A DNA stretch of 41,127 bases from Flavobacteriales bacterium TMED191 (GTDB taxonomy: Bacteria > Bacteroidota > Bacteroidia > Flavobacteriales > TMED113): contig NHIO02000035.1 of the NCBI GenBank assembly GCA_002171975.2, positions 5,943-47,069 on the forward strand. Direction: 5' to 3'. A program made the translations under genes and the position numbers. Below, piece by piece: positions 16,751 to 26,026 of the stretch. Positions within the stretch are counted from its first letter, which is position 1, and every line of letters starts with the position of its first letter. The notes beneath the pieces were generated by a model. It was given only the letters and a program-made list of their open reading frames with translations, searched no databases and was not told the DNA's origin.

Positions 16751-17809
16751 ATGAGAAAAAAAAATACAATTTTACATAATAAGTTTGGAAGGGAGGATTT
16801 AGAAAAACAATTATCTCAAGAAGAGTTTAAAAGAACAACCCTTTCTTTTTACAAATATGTTAAAATAGAAGACCCTATATCCTTAAGAAAAGAATTGTTT
16901 ATAAAATGGAATGAATTAAAAGTAAAAGGAAGAATATATATTGCCATGGAAGGTATAAATGCTCAATTATCATGTCCTAGTCCAAATTGGGATCAGTTTG
17001 TGAACTCTGTAAAATCAGTTAAGGGTTTTGAAAATATCCCATTTAAAATTGCATTGGAAGAAAATAAAATATCCTTTTTAAAATTAGTAATTAAAATAAA
17101 AAAACAAATCGTAGCTGATGGATTAAATGCAAATGAATATGACGTCACTAATGTAGGGTCTCATCTTTGTGCAAAAGAATGGAATGAATGTATTAACAAT
17201 GGAGCAATTGTTGTAGATGTTAGAAATCATTATGAAAGCAGAATTGGTCATTTTAAGGACGCTATAAAACCTGATGTAGATACATTTAGAGAAGAATTAC
17301 CATTAATAAAAGAGAAACTGAAAAATCGAAAAGAAGAGAAAATTTTATTGTATTGTACAGGGGGAATTAGATGTGAAAAAACCAGTTCCTACTTAAAGCA
17401 CCATGGCTTCAAAGATGTCAATCAGCTTCATGGCGGAATAATTGATTATGCAAAGCAAATAAAAGAACACAATCTAGAAAATAAATTTATTGGTAAAAAT
17501 TTTGTATTTGACGATCGGTTAGGAGAAAAAATATCAAATGATATAATTGGAACATGTGATCAATGTGGGGGGCCATGCGACGACTATACAAACTGCAATT
17601 ATGTAGATTGCAATTTACTATTTATACAATGTAAAAAATGTCAAACAAAATATGAGGGTTGTTGCAACAGTGAGTGTAAAAAAATGTCTAAACTACCGAA
17701 GATTGAACAAAAGAAATTAAGAAAAGTGAGAAAAAGACCATCATTGAATTCATTTAAAAAAAGTATTAGACCAAAAGAAAATATTACTGAAAGAAACATA
17801 AACAATTGA
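16751..17809 (+). CDS. trhO: tRNA uridine(34) hydroxylase TrhO (rhodanese-fold, YceA type)
   Basis: TrhO hydroxylates wobble U34 of tRNAs, the prephenate-independent route to 5-hydroxyuridine. Order of parts: an acylphosphatase-like N-terminal domain (TLSFYKYVKIEDP; GRIYIAMEGINAQLS), a rhodanese domain (VVDVRNHYESRIGHF) with catalytic C202 in LLYCTGGIRCEK (second Cys 208), and a Cys-rich tail at about residues 257-305 with five CxxC-like pairs, probably metal-binding. The basic end (KLRKVRKRPS) fits RNA contact. Length (352 aa) is normal. It is followed after 33 bp by hmgA on the same strand and divergent from the threonine dehydrogenase. Confidence 0.92.
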   Translation: MRKKNTILHNKFGREDLEKQLSQEEFKRTTLSFYKYVKIEDPISLRKELFIKWNELKVKGRIYIAMEGINAQLSCPSPNWDQFVNSVKSVKGFENIPFKIALEENKISFLKLVIKIKKQIVADGLNANEYDVTNVGSHLCAKEWNECINNGAIVVDVRNHYESRIGHFKDAIKPDVDTFREELPLIKEKLKNRKEEKILLYCTGGIRCEKTSSYLKHHGFKDVNQLHGGIIDYAKQIKEHNLENKFIGKNFVFDDRLGEKISNDIIGTCDQCGGPCDDYTNCNYVDCNLLFIQCKKCQTKYEGCCNSECKKMSKLPKIEQKKLRKVRKRPSLNSFKKSIRPKENITERNINN

Positions 17810-17842
17810 TAATAAGTATATTTACAATATAATTATTAAACT

Positions 17843-19006
17843 ATGCCTTTTTATCATAAACTTGGTGATATACCAAATAAAAGACACACTGTATTTAAAT
17901 CAGAATCTGGGAAGCACCGATACGAGGAACTATTCGGAACAATTGGTTTTGTCGGAATGTCTTCACTTGTATACCACGCACAAAGACCAACACAAGTAAA
18001 AGAAATTCTAAAAAAAGAAAATATGCAACCCGAAGTTGCAGTAGAAAATAATATAAAATCAAGACTATTAAAAGGTTTTGATTTACCCAAAGCTAAGAAT
18101 TATCTAGAAAGTCGGACACCAATTCTTATTAATAAGGACTGTCATATTTCACTAGCAGCTCCTAGTGAATCTATGACAGATTGTTTTTATAAAAATACTG
18201 ATGCAGATGAATTAATTTTCATTCATAAAGGCTCTGGAGTATTAAAAACAATGCTTGGTAATTTAGATTTTTCATATGGAGATTACCTTTTAATTCCAAG
18301 AGGTATTATTTATCAAATTAAATTTAATAATGAAGAGAATCGATTATTTATAGTTGAATCTTTTCATCCTATGTACACTCCTAAAAGATACCGTAATCAC
18401 TTTGGACAATTATTAGAACATTCTCCATATTGTGAAAGAGATATTAGAAGGCCAAAGGATTTAATTACTAAAGATGAAAAAGGAGATTTTTTAATGATGA
18501 TAAAAAAAGAAGGTATGATGCACCACGTAATATATGGTTCTCATCCTTTTGATGTTGTTGGGTGGGATGGATATAACTATCCGTATGCTTTTTCAATTCA
18601 TGACTTTGAGCCAATTACTGGAAGAGTTCATCAACCGCCACCAGTACATCAAACATTTGAAACTGATGCTTTTGTTGTTTGTTCTTTCTGTCCAAGGCTA
18701 TATGATTATCACCCAAAATCAATACCTGCCCCATATAATCACAGCAATATAGACTCTGATGAAGTCCTTTATTATGTAGATGGTGACTTTATGAGCAGAA
18801 ATCATGTTGAAAAAGGATATATTAGTTTGCATCCTGCTGGTATTCCTCATGGCCCTCATCCCGGAGCAATGGAACGTAGTATAGGACAAAAAGAAACACA
18901 AGAATTAGCAGTGATGGTAGATACTTTTAAGCCTCTGAAATTAACCAAGGCTGCAATGAGTCTAGATGATGGAAAATACTATAAATCCTGGATAGAAAAT
19001 GACTGA
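17843..19006 (+). CDS. hmgA: Homogentisate 1,2-dioxygenase
   Basis: HmgA opens the homogentisate ring to maleylacetoacetate in tyrosine/phenylalanine breakdown. The 387-aa protein has two cupin regions. By manual alignment to the well-studied human enzyme, PFDVVGWDGYNYPY is conserved, H263 matches the catalytic histidine, and H300 (YNHSNIDSDE), E307 or D306, and H336 (IPHGPHPG) match the iron ligands. The ligand assignment is mine and not computed. It overlaps hppD, which makes its substrate, by 8 bp. No fumarylacetoacetase is in view. Confidence 0.93.
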   Translation: MPFYHKLGDIPNKRHTVFKSESGKHRYEELFGTIGFVGMSSLVYHAQRPTQVKEILKKENMQPEVAVENNIKSRLLKGFDLPKAKNYLESRTPILINKDCHISLAAPSESMTDCFYKNTDADELIFIHKGSGVLKTMLGNLDFSYGDYLLIPRGIIYQIKFNNEENRLFIVESFHPMYTPKRYRNHFGQLLEHSPYCERDIRRPKDLITKDEKGDFLMMIKKEGMMHHVIYGSHPFDVVGWDGYNYPYAFSIHDFEPITGRVHQPPPVHQTFETDAFVVCSFCPRLYDYHPKSIPAPYNHSNIDSDEVLYYVDGDFMSRNHVEKGYISLHPAGIPHGPHPGAMERSIGQKETQELAVMVDTFKPLKLTKAAMSLDDGKYYKSWIEND

Positions 19007-20126
19007 AAAATTAAAAAAAATATTTCCTAAAGCACAGGATTTTCTTCCAATTAAAGGAACTGACTATGTTGAATTTTATGTGGGTAACGCTAAGCAAGCT
19101 GCGCACTTTTATAAAACTGCATTTGGCTTTCAATCATTAGCATATTCGGGTTTAGAAACTGGTGACTCTACTAAAACTTCATATGTCTTATTTCAAGATA
19201 AAATAAGAATTGTATTAACTACTCCAATGTCTGGCAACACCGAAATTGAAGATCATATTACAAAACATGGAGATGGTGTCAAAGTTATCGCGCTTTGGGT
19301 AGACGATGCCACAAAAGCTTGGGAAGAAACTACTAAAAGAGGAGCTAAATCATACATGAAGCCAAATCAAAAAGAAGACAAAAACGGCTTAGTAATACGG
19401 TCTGGAATTCATACTTACGGAGATACCGTTCATATTTTTGTAGAAAGAACAAAATATAATGGAATTTTTCTTCCTGGATTTGAAAAATGGGAATCATCAT
19501 ATAAACCAGAACCAATTGGATTAAAATATATTGATCATATGGTAGGAAATGTCGGCTGGAATGAAATGAACATTTGGGAAAATTTTTACCGTGATATTAT
19601 GGGATTTGCAAATCTTATAACTTTTGATGATAAAGATATTTCAACTAAATATACCGCCTTAATGAGTAAGGTTATGACAAATGGTAATGGTCGAATCAAG
19701 TTCCCAATTAATGAGCCTGCAAAAGGCGAAAAAAAATCACAAATTGAGGAATATCTAGAGTTCTACAACGGTCCAGGTTGTCAACATATTGCAATTGCTA
19801 CTGATGATATTATCCATACTGTAAGTGAAATGAATAAAAGAGGTGTCGAGTTTCTACATGTTCCTAAAAATTACTACGATACTGTATTAAATCGCGTTGG
19901 CAAAATTGATGAAAAAATATCAAAACTTAGGGATTTAAGTATATTAGTTGACCGTGATGAGGAAGGATATTTACTACAAATCTTTACTAAGCCTGTTGAA
20001 GATCGTCCTACTTTATTCTTTGAAATTATCCAAAGAAAGGGTGCGCAGTCTTTTGGAAAAGGTAATTTTAAAGCATTATTTGAAGCAATAGAAAATGAAC
20101 AAAAAAAACGAGGAACCTTAACTTAA
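18999..20126 (+). CDS. hppD: 4-hydroxyphenylpyruvate dioxygenase
   Basis: This iron(II) enzyme turns 4-hydroxyphenylpyruvate into homogentisate. Two VOC domains are visible: DYVEFYVGNAKQAAHFYKTAFGF at the N-terminus, and the catalytic C-terminal one with iron ligands H180 (YIDHMVGNV), H263 (GPGCQHIAIATDDI) and E342 (LFFEIIQRKG). The end has the conserved FGKGNFKALFEAIE. Length (375 aa) is typical. Its ATG lies inside the hmgA stop region, and the antiporter follows after 6 bp, so the three genes are probably one operon. Confidence 0.96.
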   Translation: MTEKLKKIFPKAQDFLPIKGTDYVEFYVGNAKQAAHFYKTAFGFQSLAYSGLETGDSTKTSYVLFQDKIRIVLTTPMSGNTEIEDHITKHGDGVKVIALWVDDATKAWEETTKRGAKSYMKPNQKEDKNGLVIRSGIHTYGDTVHIFVERTKYNGIFLPGFEKWESSYKPEPIGLKYIDHMVGNVGWNEMNIWENFYRDIMGFANLITFDDKDISTKYTALMSKVMTNGNGRIKFPINEPAKGEKKSQIEEYLEFYNGPGCQHIAIATDDIIHTVSEMNKRGVEFLHVPKNYYDTVLNRVGKIDEKISKLRDLSILVDRDEEGYLLQIFTKPVEDRPTLFFEIIQRKGAQSFGKGNFKALFEAIENEQKKRGTLT

Positions 20127-20132
20127 ATTTTC

Positions 20133-21518
20133 ATGGACCCATACATTCTTATTATTTCATTATCCTCTATAATCATTATTTCACATTTTTTGAATATCTA
20201 TTCTGAGAATACAGGTGTCCCTTCTGTTCTAATTCTAATTTTGTTTGGAGCGATTTTACAACTTGACACACAAATAGTAGGATTTCAAATTCTTGATGAT
20301 ACAACACGTAAACCCCTTCTTAAAGTCCTTGGGGTTGCAGGTTTAATTCTAATTTTATTAGAGGCCGCTTTAGATTTGAAAATTAATAAAAATATGATTG
20401 TTTCCTCTCTAAGAGCATTTTTTGTCGGTTTATTTGGCTTACTGTGCACTTCATTTGCAATTGCATATATTTTACAAGTTTTTGTTAGCGATTTAGATCT
20501 TCTACATGCACTATTATATTCCGTGCCATTGTCAATCATTAGTAGCGCTATAATTATACCTAGTATTCAAAGTTTAGATGAAAGCAAAAGATCGTTTTTA
20601 ATATATGAAAGTACGTTTTCAGATGTCCTAGGTTTACTAATGTTTCAAGTAATACTTGGTTCATTAGCAACAGGCGCAGTTAAAAAATCTTCTGAAATTG
20701 TAGGAAATATTGGACTATCTATATTAATCTCAATCATAATTAGTATTGTTTTAATTTACCTTTTTCAAAAAATAAAAGGTCATACAAAATTGTTTTTTCT
20801 TTTTTCAATCCTCCTTTTACTATACGCCTTAGGTGAAATGTTACACCTTTCATCATTATTAATTGTACTAATATTTGGAATCATTTTAAATAACTACCAG
20901 TTAGTTTTTGTTGGATTTTTATCTAATTTAATTGACGATGAAAAAGTAACATCTATCCAAAATTATTTTAAAATAATTATCATGGAGAGCGCATTTGTTG
21001 TTCGTACGTTCTTTTTTATCTTATTTGGATATTATGTCTCATTAAGTTCATTATTAAATTTTGAAGTAATAATCATTAGCCTCGTTCTTTTGGCAGCAAT
21101 ATATTTTATCCGATTTGTTTTAATTTTCCCGACGATGGGTGGTAGGTCGTGGCCAGAATTATTTTTATCTCCTAGAGGATTAATTACCATTCTACTTTTC
21201 TTTTCGATCCCGGAAGAATACGTTGTAAATACAGTGTTTCACACTGAAATTATTCCTGGAATACTCTTGTTTATTATACTGGGAAGTGCATTAGCAATGA
21301 GTAATGCACTCATTGGAGTTAAAAAATTAGAATTTGAGAAAAAATTAGCTGAGATTGAAGATGAAAGCAAAGATGCTGAACTTGACAATATTGATCCCGA
21401 AACAGACATGCTAAATGATGATTATATTGGTTCTGATATCAAAGAAAGTGAAACAAACGACCTTTTAGAAGAAGAGCAAAATAATGAGACTGACAGTAAC
21501 GATCTCCAGAGTTTATAG
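20133..21518 (+). CDS. Cation:proton antiporter, CPA1/NhaP-like
   Basis: A 461-residue inner-membrane protein with about 12-13 helices in its first 400 residues and a highly acidic cytoplasmic tail (about 410-461, rich in D/E). The ion-binding helix motif is YESTFSDVLGLLMF (158-171, with D164), and the late LSPRGLITILLF corresponds to the conserved Arg/Gly helix of CPA families. Na+ or K+ for H+ exchange is therefore expected, but the ion is not predictable. It is last in the hmgA-hppD run, 6 bp after hppD. Its stop lies 6 bp from the convergent DUF554 gene stop. Confidence 0.88.
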   Translation: MDPYILIISLSSIIIISHFLNIYSENTGVPSVLILILFGAILQLDTQIVGFQILDDTTRKPLLKVLGVAGLILILLEAALDLKINKNMIVSSLRAFFVGLFGLLCTSFAIAYILQVFVSDLDLLHALLYSVPLSIISSAIIIPSIQSLDESKRSFLIYESTFSDVLGLLMFQVILGSLATGAVKKSSEIVGNIGLSILISIIISIVLIYLFQKIKGHTKLFFLFSILLLLYALGEMLHLSSLLIVLIFGIILNNYQLVFVGFLSNLIDDEKVTSIQNYFKIIIMESAFVVRTFFFILFGYYVSLSSLLNFEVIIISLVLLAAIYFIRFVLIFPTMGGRSWPELFLSPRGLITILLFFSIPEEYVVNTVFHTEIIPGILLFIILGSALAMSNALIGVKKLEFEKKLAEIEDESKDAELDNIDPETDMLNDDYIGSDIKESETNDLLEEEQNNETDSNDLQSL

Positions 21519-21524
21519 AAAAAT

Positions 21525-22214
21525 CTAAAGTTGAAACCTTAGTAAATATATAAGTATTACAATAAATAATGAGGGCAACATATTTATTGGGTTAATATGT
21601 TTATAGCCTAAAATCTGCAATCCTAATGCAATTATTATTACCCCACCGACTGAGCTAAAATAATCTACTAATAATAATGGGAAAAAATCTTTATAATAAA
21701 AAACTAAGATAGTAATCCCACCTTGAAAAGCTATCATTGGAATAACGGAAAACAGCACTCCTACTCCTAACGTAGAAGCTAAAATAATTGAGCTTATACC
21801 ATCCATTATGCTTTTTGTATATAGAATAGTTGGAGATTTCCCAAGGCCTTCGTCAATGGCTCCAACAATAGTCATAGATCCGACGCAAAACAAGAAAAAA
21901 GCAGTTATAATACCCTCGGAAAAAGTGTCTGATCGAAGATTTAGTTTATTTTTTAGTTTGTTTATAAAATATGAAATTTTATCTGAAAAATTACCCCACT
22001 CACCCAACAAGGTGCCTAATACAATCGATAAAAGCATAACAATAAAATCTATGTTTTTTAACGACATATTTAAGCCTAATACAACAGTAAAAAGGCCTAT
22101 AATAAAAAAAACTTTTTTATTTAATTCTGGATTAATATATCTTTTTAAAAATAAACCTATTGATCCACCCAAAATTACAGTCAGAACATTAAATAATGTA
22201 CCTAGTGGTATCAT
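21525..22214 (-). CDS. DUF554 family membrane protein
   Basis: A 229-residue protein with about six or seven helices. The start IPLGTLFNVLTVILGGSIGLFLKR, the GLFTVVLGLNMSL block and FLFCVGSMTIVGAIDEGL are the DUF554 (YdfK/YqgA-like) hallmarks. The last part has AFQGGITILVFY and GGVIIIALGLQILGYKHINPINMLPSL. The family is conserved in bacteria, with transport suspected but not shown. The ATG overlaps the aspS stop by 4 bp (ATGA), so it is translated from the aspS transcript. Confidence 0.9.
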   Translation of the reverse strand: MIPLGTLFNVLTVILGGSIGLFLKRYINPELNKKVFFIIGLFTVVLGLNMSLKNIDFIVMLLSIVLGTLLGEWGNFSDKISYFINKLKNKLNLRSDTFSEGIITAFFLFCVGSMTIVGAIDEGLGKSPTILYTKSIMDGISSIILASTLGVGVLFSVIPMIAFQGGITILVFYYKDFFPLLLVDYFSSVGGVIIIALGLQILGYKHINPINMLPSLFIVILIYLLRFQL

Positions 22215-23968
22215 GTTTTTTTCTGATTAAGATTGATTCCTAGCTCATCTAACTGATTTGAGTCAATGTTTGATGGTGCATTTAACATCACATCTCTTCC
22301 TGAATTATTTTTTGGAAATGCGATAAAGTCCTTAATACTATCTGAACCAGATATAACAGCACATATTCTATCCAAACCAAATGCAATACCTCCGTGAGGC
22401 GGAGCACCATATTCAAAAGCTTCCATTAAAAAACCAAACTTATCTTTTGCTTCGTCATTACTAAAGCCTAATAAGTTAAAAACTTTTTTTTGCAAGTCTT
22501 TGTCGTGTATTCTTATTGATCCACCACCTATTTCTGTGCCATTTAAGGCCATATCATAAGCATTTGCACGAACTAATTGAGGGTCTGATTCAAGTAAATC
22601 TATATCTTCTTGATTTGGTGATGTAAATGGATGATGCATAGAATGATATTGTCCTGATGTTGAATCAAACTCAAACAATGGGAAATCTGTAACCCAAACA
22701 GGGGCAAACTTATTTGGGTCACGAAGACTTAAACGATTTGCTACTTCTAATCTTAGATTACTAATTGCATTTATTGTGCTTTGTTTTTCTCCGGCAATGA
22801 TTAAGAGTAAATCTCCGTAATTAGCCTCACTCTTTTCCTTCCATTGTTCTAAGTGAATTTTACTAAAAAATTTGTCTACTGAAGATTTGTAATCTGCACT
22901 ACCATTAAACTTACAATAAATCAAACCTGAAGCACCTATTTGTGGTCTTTTTATCCATTCTGTTAATGAATCTATTTGTTTTCTTGACAACTCAGCCCCT
23001 CCCTTAACAACAATTCCTAAAATAGATTCTGCATTATCAAAGACTTTAAAGCCTTGACCTTTGCATACAGTACTTAAATCTTTGATTCGCATATCAAACC
23101 TGAGGTCAGGTTTGTCAGTGCCATAATCCTTAATAGCTTGATCATAAGTCATTCTTGGTATTTTATTAATTTTAACCCCCTTGACTTTAAAGAGAATCTC
23201 TTTTATAAAATCTTCAAAGATATGTAAGATATCTTCAGTATCAACAAATGCCATCTCACAGTCAATTTGTGTAAATTCAGGTTGTCTATCAGCCCTAAAA
23301 TCTTCATCACGAAAACATTTCACAATTTGATAATATTTGTCATATCCTGAGACCATTAATAATTGTTTAAATGTTTGGGGTGACTGTGGCAAAGCGTAAA
23401 ATTCACCTAAATTAAGTCTTGAGGGAACAACAAAATCTCTTGCTCCTTCAGGTGTAGATTTAATTAACACAGGAGTTTCAATTTCTAGAAAACCATTGGT
23501 TTTTAGAAAGTTTCTAGTGAAGAAAGTCACATCTGATCTCATAATTAAATTTTTTTGAATTGGCCTTCTTCTGAGATCTAAATATCTATATTCCATTCTT
23601 AACTCGTCACCTCCGTCAGTTTGATCCTCAATTGTAAACGGTGGTGTTTTTGAAGTATTTAAAATAATTAAAGATTTTACCTCAACTTCTATTTCACCAG
23701 TTGGAATTAACTTATTAATAGATGACCTAAGGACAACTAGACCTTCAATTTTAACAACATATTCTCGCCCTAACTTTCTAGCTTTTTCGCACAATTTAGC
23801 ATCTGAATCCAAATCAAAAACTAACTGTGTAATTCCGTATCTATCTCTTAAATCTATAAAAGTCATACCACCTAGATTCCTTATTTTTTGAATCCATCCA
23901 CATAAAGTTACTATGCTATTTACGTTATCTTTTCGTAATTCCCCGTTATTTGCTGTTCTATAACTCAT
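22211..23968 (-). CDS. aspS: Aspartyl-tRNA synthetase
   Basis: This class IIb synthetase charges tRNA-Asp. The 585-aa protein has an OB-fold anticodon domain (VTLCGWIQKIRNLGGMTFIDLRDRYG), motif 1 region (RNFLKTNGFLEIETPVL), motif 2 (KCFRDEDFRADRQPEFTQID), a bacterial-type GAD insertion, and motif 3 (GGIAFGLDRI). I chose ATG 23968 (MSYRTANNGELRK) because the upstream extension to 24037 does not fit the family start. A gatC gene in the window means a GatCAB complex exists. Whether AspRS also mischarges tRNA-Asn cannot be told by eye. It is divergent from tadA. Confidence 0.96.
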   Translation of the reverse strand: MSYRTANNGELRKDNVNSIVTLCGWIQKIRNLGGMTFIDLRDRYGITQLVFDLDSDAKLCEKARKLGREYVVKIEGLVVLRSSINKLIPTGEIEVEVKSLIILNTSKTPPFTIEDQTDGGDELRMEYRYLDLRRRPIQKNLIMRSDVTFFTRNFLKTNGFLEIETPVLIKSTPEGARDFVVPSRLNLGEFYALPQSPQTFKQLLMVSGYDKYYQIVKCFRDEDFRADRQPEFTQIDCEMAFVDTEDILHIFEDFIKEILFKVKGVKINKIPRMTYDQAIKDYGTDKPDLRFDMRIKDLSTVCKGQGFKVFDNAESILGIVVKGGAELSRKQIDSLTEWIKRPQIGASGLIYCKFNGSADYKSSVDKFFSKIHLEQWKEKSEANYGDLLLIIAGEKQSTINAISNLRLEVANRLSLRDPNKFAPVWVTDFPLFEFDSTSGQYHSMHHPFTSPNQEDIDLLESDPQLVRANAYDMALNGTEIGGGSIRIHDKDLQKKVFNLLGFSNDEAKDKFGFLMEAFEYGAPPHGGIAFGLDRICAVISGSDSIKDFIAFPKNNSGRDVMLNAPSNIDSNQLDELGINLNQKKT

Positions 23969-24044
23969 AATATTTATTTCAGGTAAAAGTACAAAAATGG
24001 AACAAGAATTCTGGACATCTTTATAATTTACATACATTTATATT

Positions 24045-24497
24045 ATGAATAATTCTCACGAGTTTTATATGAAAAAAGCTTTGATCGAAGCTGAAAGGGG
24101 AGCGACAGAGGATGAGGTCCCTGTGGGTGCTATAGTCGTTCATGAAAATATCGTAATTGCAAAATCTTATAACCTATGTATAAAACTTTGTGATCCAACT
24201 GCTCATGCAGAAATACAAGTTATTACAGCAGCATGCAACTATCTACAATCAAGATACTTAAATGAATGCATACTGTACACAACACTAGAACCCTGTAACA
24301 TGTGCAGTGGTGCTATGTATTGGGCCAAACTAGGTCATTTAGTTTATGGAGCAGAAGATCGGAAAAAAGGCTTTAGTCAATTCAAAAATAATCTTATACA
24401 CCCCAAAACAAAAATAACTAAAGGGATTTTACAGTATGAATCTAGTTTATTATTATCTGATTTTTTTAAAAAAAAACGTAACTTGAAAGAAAATTAA
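24045..24497 (+). CDS. tadA: tRNA adenosine(34) deaminase
   Basis: A zinc deaminase of 150 aa with H54-A-E56 (PTAHAEIQVI) and P83-C84-x-x-C87 (LEPCNMCSGAMYWAKLG). This is the canonical cytidine/deoxycytidylate deaminase-fold site, with the YGAEDRKKG segment found in TadA-type proteins. TadA makes inosine at the wobble base of tRNA-Arg(ACG). A guanine deaminase-like role is the main alternative, though the N-terminal YMKKALIEAERGATEDEVPVGAIVV favours TadA. The bacilliredoxin gene follows after 3 bp. Confidence 0.88.
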   Translation: MNNSHEFYMKKALIEAERGATEDEVPVGAIVVHENIVIAKSYNLCIKLCDPTAHAEIQVITAACNYLQSRYLNECILYTTLEPCNMCSGAMYWAKLGHLVYGAEDRKKGFSQFKNNLIHPKTKITKGILQYESSLLLSDFFKKKRNLKEN

Positions 24498-24500
24498 ATT

Positions 24501-24917
24501 ATGTATCCAGAAGAACTATGTAAACCCATGAGAGAAGAACTAACTTCCTCTGGATTTAATGAACTAACTACAAGTGAAGAAGTAGATGAATTATTTAATA
24601 ATAAAAATCAAACATTTTTGATTTTTATTAACTCTGTATGTGGATGTGCTGCAGGCAGTGCTCGTCCAGGGGTTATTCTTTCTACTCAAAATGCAATTAG
24701 ACCTGATAAATTCACAACTGTTTTTGCGGGTCAAGACAAAGAAGCAACTCAAAGAGCTAGGGAATATATGGATCCTTATCCTCCGTCATCTCCATCAATT
24801 GCATTATTCAAAAATGGTGAAATAGTGCATTTTATTGAAAGACATGAAATTGAAGGTAATTTGAAACATGTTATTGCAGAAAATTTAATTAATGCATTTA
24901 ACCTACACTGCCAATAA
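24501..24917 (+). CDS. Bacilliredoxin, BrxA/BrxB (YphP/YqiW) family
   Basis: A 138-residue thioredoxin-fold protein with the family's C47-G-C49 motif (NSVCGCAAGSARPG) and the downstream PPSSPSIALFKNGEIVHFIERHEIEG. Bacilliredoxins remove bacillithiol from oxidised protein cysteines, so the organism probably makes bacillithiol, as many Bacteroidota do. This is inferred, since no bsh gene is in view. Length is typical. It lies 3 bp after tadA on the same strand. Confidence 0.93.
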   Translation: MYPEELCKPMREELTSSGFNELTTSEEVDELFNNKNQTFLIFINSVCGCAAGSARPGVILSTQNAIRPDKFTTVFAGQDKEATQRAREYMDPYPPSSPSIALFKNGEIVHFIERHEIEGNLKHVIAENLINAFNLHCQ

Positions 24918-24943
24918 ATAATTAAGCTAATTTCGATTTACTA

Positions 24944-25231
24944 TTATTTGATGACTTTCGGCACCTTAAAATAATCACTATTATGATGTGCTGAGTTATT
25001 TAAACATTCCTGCTTTATATCATGATGGTATACCGTATCATCACGATTTATGTTTAATAACGGATGTATGTGAGTGAGCGGCTCTATATTAGAAGTATCT
25101 ACTTCTTCTAACTTATCAACAAAAGATAGTATTTGCTTAAAATCTGAAAATAATTTTTTTATTTCCTCATCTTCTAAATTTATCTGAGATAAGATAGCTA
25201 GTTTTCGAACTTTTTCTTCATTTATTTTCAT
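24944..25231 (-). CDS. gatC: Asp/Glu-tRNA amidotransferase subunit C
   Basis: GatC is the small scaffold subunit of GatCAB, which converts Glu-tRNA-Gln or Asp-tRNA-Asn to the amide form. The 95-aa product has the family pattern VRKLAILSQINLEDEE, FKQILSFVDKLEEVDTSNIEPLTH and a DYFKVPKVI end. GatA and GatB are not next to it. It overlaps the acyltransferase gene upstream by 14 bp, implying co-translation. Confidence 0.93.
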   Translation of the reverse strand: MKINEEKVRKLAILSQINLEDEEIKKLFSDFKQILSFVDKLEEVDTSNIEPLTHIHPLLNINRDDTVYHHDIKQECLNNSAHHNSDYFKVPKVIK

Positions 25232-25955
25232 AATTTATTAAGGTTTGGTAAATAATATTATAAGTTGATTCTTTTAATTCATTGTAATTAGAACTATTCA
25301 TAAAGTTAGTAAGCAAGGGCTTATGAATAAATACTCTAAATAAACCTAGTGATAAATTTAATTTATTCTCAGGATATTTTCTCTTATTATCCACAAAAGT
25401 AATGGGAATTATTGGGACCTGATTACTAATTGCCAATTTAAAGGCGCCCAATTTAAATTCATCTAATACTATTTCTGGATCTGGCACACCTCCTTCGGGA
25501 AAAATCACAATACTTATTCGTTTTTTTAATAATTTATCTGCTTTGCGATATGCACGAAAAGATGATGATACATTACCTCTTTTAAAAGTGATCATCGTTT
25601 TAGCATAAAACCAATCAAAAAATTTAATATTACTTACATTTTCCTTCCCTAGAAAAACAAAGGTTCTTGGGAAAGTAGCAAATAATAAAATAATATCAAA
25701 CTTTGAAGTATGATTAGGACAAATAATATATGCATCATTTAAATTAATACTATTATCAATTTTGAGATGAAACCAAAAACCATTAATTATCAAAACAAAT
25801 CTGCACCAATACTTACAAAAAAGATGAAATATCCAATATGTTTTATATGAATGGATAACTATAAGTGCAACGGGTGAAAAAATAATTAACCCAAACAAAA
25901 CCGAAATCCATAACCATGTTCTCCAAACAAGAAAAAAGACATTAAATAATTTCAT
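25218..25955 (-). CDS. 1-acyl-sn-glycerol-3-phosphate acyltransferase, PlsC family
   Basis: A 245-residue membrane-bound acyltransferase. An N-terminal hydrophobic stretch (about 10-35) precedes the catalytic H82-x4-D87 (CPNHTSKFDIILL), the block TFKRGNVSSSFRA and the phosphate/glycerol-binding FPEGGVPDP. The order matches PlsC, which adds the second acyl chain in phosphatidic acid synthesis. Acylation of another lipid is possible. It overlaps gatC downstream and is divergent from trpS. Confidence 0.9.
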   Translation of the reverse strand: MKLFNVFFLVWRTWLWISVLFGLIIFSPVALIVIHSYKTYWIFHLFCKYWCRFVLIINGFWFHLKIDNSINLNDAYIICPNHTSKFDIILLFATFPRTFVFLGKENVSNIKFFDWFYAKTMITFKRGNVSSSFRAYRKADKLLKKRISIVIFPEGGVPDPEIVLDEFKLGAFKLAISNQVPIIPITFVDNKRKYPENKLNLSLGLFRVFIHKPLLTNFMNSSNYNELKESTYNIIYQTLINYENK

Positions 25956-26000
25956 AGTAAAAGTAAAGTTATAACTTATTATAAATCTATTTTATGTATT

Positions 26001-26018
26001 TTAGATTTTTAAATCTAA
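26001..26018. promoter_or_regulatory. 18-bp palindrome just before trpS
   Basis: TTAGATTT (26001-26008) and AAATCTAA (26011-26018) are exact reverse complements around TT, ending 8 bp before the trpS ATG. It sits where a repressor site or a short 5'-UTR hairpin could control trpS. No function is shown. Confidence 0.4.
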
Positions 26019-26026
26019 CTTTAAAA

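Noticed and set aside
18534..18752. Out-of-frame open stretch inside hmgA
   Set aside because: It overlaps a well-conserved enzyme in another frame and shows no domain or start signal.
21808..22230. Open frame of 140 codons on the plus strand
   Set aside because: It lies antisense to the DUF554 gene and the aspS end, and is rich in Lys/Pro/Ile from reading helix codons backwards.
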